From Nostoc sp. TH1S01 (lineage in GTDB: Bacteria; Cyanobacteriota; Cyanobacteriia; Cyanobacteriales; Nostocaceae), in the NCBI GenBank assembly GCA_018993265.1, contig JAGKSW010000094.1, positions 1-49,599 on the forward strand: a stretch of DNA of 49,599 nucleotides, in the 5' to 3' direction. Positions within the stretch are counted from its first letter, which is position 1. Every line of letters starts with the position of its first letter. Shown here in pieces: positions 23,628 to 31,954 of the stretch. The notes below the pieces were generated by a model. It did not search any database. It had not been told where the DNA came from and saw only the letters and a program-made list of their open reading frames with translations. The translations under genes were made by a program, and so were the position numbers.

Positions 23628-26600
23628 ATGAACAGAAAAATAAAAAATATATTACCCAACAGCAACCCACGACAATTAATTACTAGCCTTGCCTTTTGTT
23701 TATGTATTTTAGGACAGGGAATAAAACCAAGCCAAGCTGAAGGTAGCCGCACACTATATCCAAGCAGTGCTACTGGTAATAGAGCTAACTTAGAATGGAG
23801 TACTGATTTATGGGGTGGTCTGATTAGGCGACGAACTATATTGAAAGTATATGCCCAAAAAGACGAATACATTCTTTTAGGGTCTAGTGCCAGATTTACT
23901 AATAGTAATGGTGATATTCTAGTTTTTAAACCAGGTAACAACGTCAGTGGTAGTATTGGTAGTGAAAATATTCCAACAACACCAGATTTTAAATGTTCTT
24001 CTCAAACAGGAAGTGGGTTTATCTCATCTCGCACCCAGGAATTAGCAGGGCCTCAATCCATTTCTGGTACAGGTAACAAGACTGGATATAAACCCTGCTA
24101 CTATCAGGCTCCATCCACGGGTATATATGACATAATTTTTTATGGCCCAGCTGGAAGTAACAGTAAAACATCAACAAGTATTCTGCCTACTGGTGAGATT
24201 GATTTAATTGATAGCAAAAACTTTAACAGTAATCAGTCAACTACCATAGCAGCTTGGGATGTCACTGTACGCAGCAGCGACATAAACTCCACAACAGACA
24301 TAAATGGCAGAGTATTCAGTTACTATCTTTCCTTATTTACTGGTAATAACGGCAGACCGGTTAACTTTTCTGTCTATCCAGTCACTACAGATGGTTATCG
24401 CTACAAATTAGATTTAAGAGGTACAGATCCAAATGGATTCCTTCTTTATGGTAATCAAGTAGGATTTTTTGATAGTGATGGGAAAACACCCCTATATCAC
24501 GATATTCTTGGCAACGATGCTGTGCTTAGTAGCATAGACGGCGGGACTAGTTTATCTCGTCCTCAATTTCCGACATTCTTTACTACCCCAGATCCTAACG
24601 TACTTCCAAATATTGATCGCTACAGAGCGGATGGTACGTTTGATAGTACTGGCATTCCTCTGATTCCAACTCCACCGATTTTAAGTAATTTAAACTTTAC
24701 AGGTACAGTTACGGGAAACACTAGCTTTTTAGGCACAGGTGGTACTTTTAATTTCAATACCAATGTAACAGGTAACTACGAAATTGTTATCAGTCGGAAC
24801 GGCTCAAATTTTGATCCCACTAATAGCCAGAACCGTGTGCTACGAGGCGTGATGAATACAGCAGGTACACAGTCAGTTACCTGGAATGGTAAAGATAATA
24901 GTGGTGATAATTTCCCAGTCGGTGTTGGCTATTCAGTTCAGGTAAGAATTAATGCGGGTGAATACCATTTTCCCTTACTGGATGCGGAGAATAATGTTAA
25001 CGGTGGCCCTACTATTACGCTCCTCAATGTTACTAATCCTTTGGGAAAAACGACAGCATTTTATGACGATCGCGGATACACTACCATTGGTGGTACAAAT
25101 GTTGGTACTCCTGGTAGTGTACTTTGCGGTATTAATCCACCAAACCCAGCCTTTAGCAATCCAATTTCCGGGTTTGATAGCACAAACAATAATAGAGTAT
25201 TTGGTCAGACTGGTAACAATGGTAACGCTAATACAAAATGTAATGGTTCTTTTGGTGATACTAAAGGGCTAGATTTATGGACATTTTTTCCTAGTAACGT
25301 GTTACAAACCCCAGTAACTATCGTAAATTCTGGGGTAACTATCTCTGGCACTTTATATGAAGATAGCGATCGCGGGGATGATTTTGATACTGGTGAACCA
25401 ACATTACCTGCTGGGATTAATGTCAAACTAATCAAAGCTAGTGATAACTCTGTTGTGACAGTGACTAGCACAAAAGCCGATGGTACTTACAGCTTTACTG
25501 GTGTGGTAGATGGTAGTTATAAAATTCAAGTTGATACCACTAATAGCAACATTCCTGTTGGATTTTCATTAGGAACACCTAATGACCTAGCAGTTACTGT
25601 CTCTGGAAGTGCAATCACCAATCAAAACTTCGGCTTTGATGTTTATCAAGTGTCGCCTCAAGCCGGTAAAATCATTATTAATGAAGTGCTATATAACGAA
25701 ACAGACTCAGGAAATAGTGCTGATACGAACGATGAGTTTATCGAGCTTTATAATGCTTCCTCCTTAGCTGTTGATTTAAGTGGTTTCAAGTTAGCTGATG
25801 GCAATCTGATTGTTAATAGTGTTGAGATTACATCAAATAGCTTTAATTACACATTTCCCAATGGGACAACTTTAAAACCAGGAGAATACGCTGTTATTTG
25901 GATAGGTTCTAATCAGCCCAACAATAAAGCTCCAGACGCAGCGTTTCAAGCTTGGTTAGGCTTTTCCACTCGACTCACTAACGGTGGTGATGATGTCTGG
26001 TTGTACGATAGCCAGAATCGAATTATTGATTATGTTGCTTATGGTTCTGGTGGTGCAATTAACACACCGCCCCCAAGTTCTCTCAATATTTGGGATAATA
26101 CTTATCAATCGAACCTTGCTAATGCTAGTGATGGTCAGTCTATTAGCTTAACTAGGAATGGTAATGATACTAACACTAGTGCTTGTTGGGAAAGAACGAC
26201 TAGTACCAACGCCAGCAGCAGATGTCCTAGCTATTTACCAACTAGAGATACGGATAATGTAGGTACTAGAGTCACTAGCGTAGGTGTTAATAATAATGGC
26301 AGTCCCAAGATAGTGTTAGTGAAACGCATTACCCGCATTAATAGTGACGATTTAAATGATAGTGTAGATGGTGCGGGTACTGATGATAATGATACTAAAT
26401 GGCTGAGTGGTTACTTGCGAGGCAAGATAAGTGCTACTGATGTCAAGCCAGGCGATGAGGTAGAGTACACTATTTATTTCCTCTCTAACGGTAGTAGTGC
26501 TACTAATGTGAAGTTCTGTGATTTAGTTCCAGGGAATACTACTTTTATTCCTACAGCATTTAACGGTCAAAATCCCAATGATGGTGTTTCAGGAGGAAAC

Positions 26601-26849
26601 CAAGGTATTGCAATGGCTGTTGGTTCTACTACACCAACTGTTTATTTTAGTAATGCCGCAGACTCTGACCGGGGAGTTTTTTATGCAGCGAATGATTCAT
26701 CTACGCCTACAAGTTGTGGGAGTAATACGAATGGGGCTGTAGTAGTTAATGTTACAAATTCTAGTCTAACGAGCTTACCTGCGGCGACCGGGCAAGGTAC
26801 ACCAACTAATTCTTATGGTTTTATTAGGTTCCGTGTCAAGATAAACTGA
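23628..26849 (+). CDS. Large exported multi-domain surface protein with SdrD-B-like, lamin-tail and DUF11 modules
   Basis: A 1073-aa protein from ATG 23628 (MNRKIKNILPN; signal peptide with LITSLAFCLCILGQG, cleavage near SQA-EG). Frame-open codons upstream come from a transposase scrap and palindrome, so the longer frame start at 23487 is rejected. Domains in order: a novel N-terminal beta region; a FlgD-like Ig unit (TQSVTWNGKDNSGDNFPVG, used for building filaments in flagellar hook caps); an SdrD-B-like unit (ISGTLYEDSDRGDDFDTGEP); a lamin-tail domain (KIIINEVLYNETDSGN then DEFIELYNASSLAVDLSGF and ERTTS); and a C-terminal DUF11 unit (VKPGDEVEYTIYFLSNGS) ending GFIRFRVKIN. The last residues resemble those of the 842-aa protein, suggesting a shared sorting or assembly signal. 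Confidence 0.82.
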   Translation: MNRKIKNILPNSNPRQLITSLAFCLCILGQGIKPSQAEGSRTLYPSSATGNRANLEWSTDLWGGLIRRRTILKVYAQKDEYILLGSSARFTNSNGDILVFKPGNNVSGSIGSENIPTTPDFKCSSQTGSGFISSRTQELAGPQSISGTGNKTGYKPCYYQAPSTGIYDIIFYGPAGSNSKTSTSILPTGEIDLIDSKNFNSNQSTTIAAWDVTVRSSDINSTTDINGRVFSYYLSLFTGNNGRPVNFSVYPVTTDGYRYKLDLRGTDPNGFLLYGNQVGFFDSDGKTPLYHDILGNDAVLSSIDGGTSLSRPQFPTFFTTPDPNVLPNIDRYRADGTFDSTGIPLIPTPPILSNLNFTGTVTGNTSFLGTGGTFNFNTNVTGNYEIVISRNGSNFDPTNSQNRVLRGVMNTAGTQSVTWNGKDNSGDNFPVGVGYSVQVRINAGEYHFPLLDAENNVNGGPTITLLNVTNPLGKTTAFYDDRGYTTIGGTNVGTPGSVLCGINPPNPAFSNPISGFDSTNNNRVFGQTGNNGNANTKCNGSFGDTKGLDLWTFFPSNVLQTPVTIVNSGVTISGTLYEDSDRGDDFDTGEPTLPAGINVKLIKASDNSVVTVTSTKADGTYSFTGVVDGSYKIQVDTTNSNIPVGFSLGTPNDLAVTVSGSAITNQNFGFDVYQVSPQAGKIIINEVLYNETDSGNSADTNDEFIELYNASSLAVDLSGFKLADGNLIVNSVEITSNSFNYTFPNGTTLKPGEYAVIWIGSNQPNNKAPDAAFQAWLGFSTRLTNGGDDVWLYDSQNRIIDYVAYGSGGAINTPPPSSLNIWDNTYQSNLANASDGQSISLTRNGNDTNTSACWERTTSTNASSRCPSYLPTRDTDNVGTRVTSVGVNNNGSPKIVLVKRITRINSDDLNDSVDGAGTDDNDTKWLSGYLRGKISATDVKPGDEVEYTIYFLSNGSSATNVKFCDLVPGNTTFIPTAFNGQNPNDGVSGGNQGIAMAVGSTTPTVYFSNAADSDRGVFYAANDSSTPTSCGSNTNGAVVVNVTNSSLTSLPAATGQGTPTNSYGFIRFRVKIN

Positions 26850-27039
26850 TCAAGTTTTGTGCGATCGCCGGACTTATAAGAATTATACACAAAGTTTGTC
26901 TGTAACAATTGGGTATAAGGGTGTAGGAGTGTCAGGGTTTTGAATACCTCAACCCTTGATTTTTAGTCTCACCGCGAAGTTTCTAACTTGTATACTCTAT
27001 TGTGTGTTAGGTAGAGTATTGCCGCAGTTTGCACAGGGT

Positions 27040-27936
27040 ATGGCAGAACCAATTAAGATTCTTTTACAAACAACAATTCCCACCACTGAAAACGACTGGA
27101 GCATTTTTCGTTTTTCAATGCTACAGGAGTATTTAGCATCTATTCAAGATGAAGCGGGAAATTCTTTATTTTCGGTTGTAGCACGCGATCGCACATCCGA
27201 CGCAGAAGGTAATGATCCCATTTTAGGGAGTCTTGATCAATCTGATTTTGATGAACTTTGGTTATTTGCGTTAGATGTTGGTGATGGTTTAACTGCAAAA
27301 GATATTGCGGGAATTAATGCTTTTCGCCGACGTGGTGGCGGAATTTTAACCACACGCGACCATCAAGATATGGGCTGTTCTATGTGCGATTTAATTGATA
27401 TTGGCGAGATTCATTATTTCAATACAAAAAATCCTGACCCAGATCAATCTCGTTGGAGTCGAGATGACCCGTATACAACTTATATTTCTTGGCCTAACTA
27501 TCATTCAGGCGCGAATGGTGACTATCAAAAAATAACTGTTGTTCAACCTGTTCACGAACTATTAAAAAATCCAAATTCACCATTAGGTGTGATTGAATTT
27601 TTTCCTGCACATCCTCACGAAGGCGGTATTGGTATACCTCCGAGTAATCCCAAGGCGCAGGTAATTGCTTTAGGAAAAAGCTTAGTTACAGGTCGTGATT
27701 TTAATTTGATTGTGGCAGTTGATCATTATCAAGATGTAGAAGGTAATAACTTAGGGCGTACTGTAGCTACTTCCAGTTTTCATCATTTTGTTGATTACAA
27801 CTGGGATATTACCAAAGGCTGTCCTAGTTTTGTTGATGAACCGCCTGGAGACGGGATGAAAAACGAGCCACGGGCTGTAGAAGATATTAAAACCTATGTT
27901 AGTAACGTGGCTTTGTGGCTGGCAAAAAAAGTGTGA
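27040..27936 (+). CDS. Hypothetical protein, possible ThuA/GATase-like fold
   Basis: A 298-aa protein (from ATG 27040). It starts with a strand-loop (PIKILLQTTIP), an acidic D-E-L-W-L-F-A-L-D segment, a helix with GINAFRRRGGGILTTRDHQDMGCSMC and later histidine-rich turns (VAVDHYQDVEGNNLGRTVATSSFHHF). The run GINAFRRRGGGILTT resembles the core strand-turn of ThuA-like/type-1 glutamine amidotransferase folds (F-V-x-x-G-G-G). Several His/Asp/Cys residues could bind a metal. The family is not firmly recognised. A longer frame from TTG 26956 adds a hydrophobic stretch resembling a signal peptide, so export cannot be excluded. It ends the surface-protein locus. Confidence 0.6.
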   Translation: MAEPIKILLQTTIPTTENDWSIFRFSMLQEYLASIQDEAGNSLFSVVARDRTSDAEGNDPILGSLDQSDFDELWLFALDVGDGLTAKDIAGINAFRRRGGGILTTRDHQDMGCSMCDLIDIGEIHYFNTKNPDPDQSRWSRDDPYTTYISWPNYHSGANGDYQKITVVQPVHELLKNPNSPLGVIEFFPAHPHEGGIGIPPSNPKAQVIALGKSLVTGRDFNLIVAVDHYQDVEGNNLGRTVATSSFHHFVDYNWDITKGCPSFVDEPPGDGMKNEPRAVEDIKTYVSNVALWLAKKV

Positions 27937-27959
27937 AGTGTAAAGGATGAAGTATGAAA
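27931..27959. repeat. Heptad repeat cluster at the end of the ThuA-like gene
   Basis: GTGTGAAGTGTAAAGGATGAAGTATGAAA is built from the same AGTGTGA/AGTATGA-type units as the array at 12731-12767. The stop codon of the upstream gene lies within it (GTGTGA), so the array has grown at or into the gene's 3' end. Confidence 0.55.
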
Positions 27960-28019
27960 GGAAGAAATTCTTATAGTCAGGCTTGCAGCAATTGGAATGG
28001 GTGATTTATTTCCGCCTAA

Positions 28020-28193
28020 GAGGTTGTTTTAAAAGTCTAATTTATTACTTTTCTTGGCGATTAGAAATCGCGGCTACACAGACAAAACCCACCTACGTGG
28101 GTTCAAAACAATTGATTTTTCATTAGTCCGCGCAGGCGGACTTTGTTTGTGTAGTAGCAAATTATATTCGCCCAAAACTTTTAAAACATCCTC
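28020..28193. repeat. MITE, 174 bases, 17-base terminal inverted repeats and TAA target duplication
   Basis: Left end GAGGTTGTTTTAAAAGT (28020-28036) and right end ACTTTTAAAACATCCTC (28177-28193) are complementary at 16 of 17 positions. TAA flanks it on both sides (28017-28019, 28194-28196). The interior folds further: CTACACAGACAAA pairs with TTTGTTTGTGTAG, and it includes two short hairpins (AACCCACCTACGTGGGTT and AGTCCGCGCAGGCGGACT). No ORF is present. The ends and a short TNA-type duplication suggest mobilisation by an IS5- or IS982-like transposase. Confidence 0.8.
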
Positions 28194-28206
28194 TAACTGT
28201 ACTAGC

Positions 28207-28277
28207 GTATTGTCAAGATGAAGTATGAAGATGAAAGTATGAAATTTTACACTTCATACTTCACACTTCATACTTCT
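28207..28277. repeat. Inverted array of TTCATAC/TTCACAC heptads, possible pgk terminator
   Basis: GAAGTATGAAG units and then CTTCATACTTCACACTTC units in opposite orientation give a long stem just past the pgk stop (28280, minus strand). It is a heptad STRR array that could act as a terminator or mRNA stabiliser. Confidence 0.6.
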
Positions 28278-28279
28278 AA

Positions 28280-29482
28280 TTACGCTTCATCTAAAGCAGC
28301 AATACCGGGCAGAATTTTGCCTTCGAGTAACTCTAAGCTTGCACCGCCTCCGGTAGAGATATGGCTCATTTGGTCAGCCAAACCTACTTTTTCTACAGCT
28401 GCAACAGAGTCACCACCACCGATGATAGTGGTTGTACCTGTTTTGCTAATGTCTGCAAGAGTACGTGCGATCGCTTCTGTACCGACAGCAAATTTATCAA
28501 ACTCAAACACACCCATAGGCCCGTTCCAAATTACAGTCTTGCAATCAGCCAAAGCTTCTTGGAAGACTTTTACAGAGTCAGGGCCAATGTCTAAACCCAT
28601 ACCATCAGCAGGGATATTGTCAATGCTGACAGTAGTTGCATTAGCATCAGGTGCAAATTTATCAGCCGAGACAATATCTGTAGGTAGCAAGAAGGTAACA
28701 CCTTTTTCTTTCGCTTTTGCTTCCAAAGATTTTGCTAGTTCCAGCTTGTCTTCTTCTACCAAAGACTTACCAACACTCAAACCACGGGCTTTGTAGAAGG
28801 TGAAAATCATCCCACCGCCAATGATTAGCTTGTCGCACTTCTCTAGTAGAGTTTCAATTACGCCAATTTTGCTAGAAACTTTAGAACCACCGACAATTGC
28901 CGCCAAAGGACGTTGAGGATTTTCAATTGCATTTTGCAGATATTGCAATTCCTTTTCTACCAAATAGCCAGCCACAGAAGGACTCAGGAATTTTGTCACC
29001 CCTTCAGTAGAAGCATGGGCGCGGTGTGCAGTACCGAAAGCATCATTTACATAGAAGTCAGCATTCGCTGCTAGTTTTTTCGCAAATTCCGGATCATTTT
29101 TCTCTTCTTCCGGGTAAAAGCGGACATTTTCTAGTAACAGTACTTGCCCATTTTGTAAAGCGCCAACCTTAGCAGCAACCTCATCGCCGATAGAGTCATC
29201 AGTCTTGACAACCTCTTGGCCCAACAACTCAGACAAGCGTTTGGCAACTGGAGTTAAACGCAATTTTTCATCCACACCCTTGGGACGACCAAAATGGCTG
29301 ACCAGAATTACCTTAGCACCCTTGTTCGTCAAATCTTGGATGGTTGGCAGCGCAGCGCGGATACGAGTATCATCGGTAATGTTGCCTTGATCATCAACAG
29401 GCACATTAAAGTCAACCCGCACTAAGGCACGTTTACCAGAAATATCAGTCGCCGATAAACTTGCTAGATTTTTTTTGGACAC
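28280..29482 (-). CDS. pgk: Phosphoglycerate kinase
   Basis: A 400-aa bilobed glycolytic and Calvin-cycle enzyme transferring phosphate between 1,3-bisphosphoglycerate and ADP. The N-domain signature RVDFNVPVD is at about residues 22-30, the HFGRPKG loop is near 63-69, and [21 protein letters not shown] and the C-terminal [16 protein letters not shown] and [14 protein letters not shown] motifs are all present. Full family length. The start is GTG 29482, supported by AGGAGGG at proper spacing; no ATG fits. It is divergent from the usp gene with only 88 bases between the starts. Expression is presumably constitutive. Confidence 0.96.
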   Translation of the reverse strand: MSKKNLASLSATDISGKRALVRVDFNVPVDDQGNITDDTRIRAALPTIQDLTNKGAKVILVSHFGRPKGVDEKLRLTPVAKRLSELLGQEVVKTDDSIGDEVAAKVGALQNGQVLLLENVRFYPEEEKNDPEFAKKLAANADFYVNDAFGTAHRAHASTEGVTKFLSPSVAGYLVEKELQYLQNAIENPQRPLAAIVGGSKVSSKIGVIETLLEKCDKLIIGGGMIFTFYKARGLSVGKSLVEEDKLELAKSLEAKAKEKGVTFLLPTDIVSADKFAPDANATTVSIDNIPADGMGLDIGPDSVKVFQEALADCKTVIWNGPMGVFEFDKFAVGTEAIARTLADISKTGTTTIIGGGDSVAAVEKVGLADQMSHISTGGGASLELLEGKILPGIAALDEA

Positions 29483-29570
29483 AGCCAGACCCTCCTGATT
29501 GCCTTTTTGTTATCGTTTTGAAAGTATAACCATCAAGATTTTACCGGAGTCTGGGGTGCGGAGGAGAGAT

Positions 29571-29984
29571 ATGTTTAAGACAGTATTATTTCCAATTGAT
29601 CAAAGTCGGGAAGCACGAGAAGCTGCTGATGTAGTGGCCAATGTCGTGCAGAAGTACGCAAGTCGCTTGGTTTTGCTATCTGTAGTTGAGGAAACCTCCA
29701 CAGAAGCACAAGCCCCAAGTCCTGATCCGATGGTGTCGCCAGAAGTAGTTGCTAAACTGTTAGAAAATGCTCAAGCTTTATTTTCACAGCAGGGTATTTC
29801 AGCCGAAGTTTTGGAACGTTCAGGCAAACCAGCGTTTACTATTTGTGATGTGGCTGATGAAATCGGCGCGGATTTAATTATTATGGGCTGTCGCGGACTG
29901 GGCTTAACTGATGAAGGTGCAACTGACAGCGTGACAACACGCGTGATTAATCTGTCTCCTTGCCCAGTTTTGATAGTGCCTTAA
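29571..29984 (+). CDS. Universal stress protein (UspA family)
   Basis: A 137-aa single-domain Usp: N-terminal KTVLFPIDQSREAREAA, a central helix region, and the C-terminal IIMGCRGLG followed by DSVTTRVINLSPCPVLIV. The G-C-R-G/D-S-V-T-T-R-V sequence corresponds to the ATP-binding loop G-x2-G-x9-G-S/T, with Asp in place of the last Gly, so ATP binding is plausible but not certain. The frame is open upstream, but ATG 29571 with GGAGGAGAG just before is the clear start. It is divergently transcribed from pgk. Confidence 0.9.
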   Translation: MFKTVLFPIDQSREAREAADVVANVVQKYASRLVLLSVVEETSTEAQAPSPDPMVSPEVVAKLLENAQALFSQQGISAEVLERSGKPAFTICDVADEIGADLIIMGCRGLGLTDEGATDSVTTRVINLSPCPVLIVP

Positions 29985-30277
29985 TCTTTTTGACTGGTTC
30001 GTACAGCCAAAACATATTGTTTTTTTAATCAATAACCTTCACAAAAAAAGAAAATATAGTCCAAAGGGCTGATGTAGTAGAGATATTGTTTTTCAAAACA
30101 AATCAGAAGCTACTTTCAGCCCATTTCTGACTGAATTTGTCTGTAAGGCATCTTCTGCTGAATAAAGTTATGAAAACGGACGGATAAATTTATAGCGAAG
30201 AATTTACTGAGTTTTACTGTCTTTTCAGAAAGATAGGGTAAAATCTGGTAATTTTATTACACAAATGCCTGTTATGT
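29985..30277. other. Intergenic region with a structured inverted repeat
   Basis: About 290 bases between usp and the NB-ARC gene. The nested hairpin at 30066-30122 is listed separately. No ORF is supported. Confidence 0.5.
30066..30122. other. Nested hairpin element
   Basis: The outer stem GGGCTGATGTAG (30066-30077) pairs with CTACTTTCAGCCC (30110-30122), with a one- or two-base bulge. Within it TTGTTTT pairs with AAAACAA (30086-30101) around a two-base loop. It lies 155 bases before the NB-ARC start, on either strand. It could be an RNA leader, sRNA or degenerate repeat. It has no T tract. Confidence 0.45.
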
Positions 30278-31672
30278 ATGTCACGCTCACTCAAGGTTCG
30301 TCCCGAATGCTGGGAAAACGTTAAATTAGCTTTAAAGCGTAATGGTTATCCCAGCCAAAAATGTCTATCTCAAGATATAGGTCTAGCTTTAGCCACTATC
30401 AGTAAATTTTTAAATGGTAAGCCTGTAGATTATCAAATTTTTCTCGAAATATGTTTAAAATTGGGTCTTGACTGGCAAGCGATCGCTGAATTGGGCAACA
30501 CGGAATTACCAAAACCTGCTTCAATAAAATCTATAACAAATATTTCCCATCAAAGTTGTGATTGGGGAGAAGCAATTGATGTATCCGTATTCTACGGACG
30601 TACAACAGAACTAAATCATTTACAGCAATCGCTAGTCAACCAGCACAGCCGCATTGTGGCAATATTGGGTATAGGCGGTGTAGGCAAAACAGCATTAGCA
30701 ATCAGGTTGGCACAACAAGTTCAAACAGAATTTGAATATGTGATTTGGCGCAGTTTGCGTAATGCTCCACCTTTAGAACAACTTTTAAGAGAATTAGTAT
30801 CCTTTATTTCCCAACAGCAGGAAACTAAAGCTGAAATCACCCATCTAATTCATTACCTGCGTACTTCACATTGTTTACTAATTTTGGACAATTGGGAATC
30901 AATATTGCAGGCAGGCGACTATGTTGGGCAATATTGTCCCGGTTATGAAGGTTATGGTGAATTACTGAAAGTCATTGGTCAAGTTTCACATCAAAGCTGC
31001 TTGCTACTTACCAGTCGAGAAAAGCCAGCCGAAATTGCGGAAATGGAAGGATTAGAGCAGGCGGTAAACTCAATCACCCTTAAAGGCTCATCGGAAGTAG
31101 CGCAAGCTTTAATTCAGGCGAGGAAGCTATCGGGAACAGAAATGCAAAAACAACAGTTATGCGATCGCTACAGCAATAATCCCCTAGCATTAAAAATAGT
31201 TGCTACCTCAATTTGCGATTTGTTTGATGGCAAAATTGACGAATTTTTAGAGCAAGATACAGTAGTTTTCAACGGCATTCGTCGCCTATTAGACAAACAA
31301 TTTCAACGTCTGTCGCCTTTAGAAAAAACTATTATGTATTGGTTGGCAAATAATCAAGTATGGACAAGCATTAGCGACTTGCACACAAACATTGTACCTG
31401 CGGTTTCAAAAGCTAATTTATTAGATGCTTTAGAATCTTTGAATCGGCGTTATCTGATTGAAAAGCAAGGCAGTCAATACGCTCAGCAGCCTGTTGTGAT
31501 TGAGTATATCTTTGAACAATTAATTAAGCAAGTTAGCTCTGATATGCAAGATAGAGAAAATATTTTATTAGAGTCTGACTCTCCGTTTAAAAATCAGTCA
31601 TTACAAAAAACTAAAACCAAACATTATGCCGCGGATTCGCACCGGAAATTGATTTTAGAAGCAATAGCCTAG
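30278..31672 (+). CDS. STAND-type NB-ARC ATPase with N-terminal helical domain, no C-terminal repeats
   Basis: A 464-aa protein. The N-terminal 75 residues form a helix-turn-helix-like domain (RPECWENVKLALKRNGYPS ... ISKFLNGKPV), the vMAP/HTH-like module typical of Nostoc NB-ARC-WD40 proteins. Walker A GIGGVGKT is at 131-138, Walker B LLILDNWES near 196-204, then the LLLTSRE sensor and the NPLALKI motif (G-x-P-L-A-L equivalent). The winged-helix arm ends near ADSHRKLILEAIA, where cyanobacterial relatives continue into WD40 or TPR repeats of several hundred residues. Here the frame stops. It may be a naturally short form or a truncation. Such ATPases act as sensors in signalling or phage defence. 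Confidence 0.82.
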   Translation: MSRSLKVRPECWENVKLALKRNGYPSQKCLSQDIGLALATISKFLNGKPVDYQIFLEICLKLGLDWQAIAELGNTELPKPASIKSITNISHQSCDWGEAIDVSVFYGRTTELNHLQQSLVNQHSRIVAILGIGGVGKTALAIRLAQQVQTEFEYVIWRSLRNAPPLEQLLRELVSFISQQQETKAEITHLIHYLRTSHCLLILDNWESILQAGDYVGQYCPGYEGYGELLKVIGQVSHQSCLLLTSREKPAEIAEMEGLEQAVNSITLKGSSEVAQALIQARKLSGTEMQKQQLCDRYSNNPLALKIVATSICDLFDGKIDEFLEQDTVVFNGIRRLLDKQFQRLSPLEKTIMYWLANNQVWTSISDLHTNIVPAVSKANLLDALESLNRRYLIEKQGSQYAQQPVVIEYIFEQLIKQVSSDMQDRENILLESDSPFKNQSLQKTKTKHYAADSHRKLILEAIA

Positions 31673-31716
31673 TACACCTAGTACACTCACTCCATAAATT
31701 TAGATAAAACTTAATT

Positions 31717-31807
31717 AGGACTTACGCAAAAAACCTCTAAAATTCTTATTCCTCCGTGAACTCTGCCTCTCTGCGGTTAGATTTTCCGTAGCCTGTGCGT
31801 AATTCCT
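31717..31807. repeat. MITE-like repeat with TTACGCA/TGCGTAA ends, copy 2
   Basis: Starts AGGACTTACGCA and ends TGCGTAATTCCT: 11 of 12 positions complementary. It is 91 bases long and lacks an ORF. It shares its ends with the element at 5977-6093, which is longer and has a different interior. It lies just after the truncated NB-ARC gene and may mark the point where its 3' part was lost. Confidence 0.65.
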
Positions 31808-31954
31808 GTTAATATTTATATCAATACAAAAAGAATATGATAGATAAATTTATAGGAGGGAACTTGTATTCACCCCTATAAATCATCAATAGGTAGCAAA
31901 GATTATTTGATACCAAATTGGCATAGGTAGTTTTGTTTCAAACTGCTGCAATAA

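Noticed and set aside
28218-28796. 192-codon plus-strand frame
   Set aside because: It is antisense to pgk and begins in a repeat; no codon-use or ribosome-site support.
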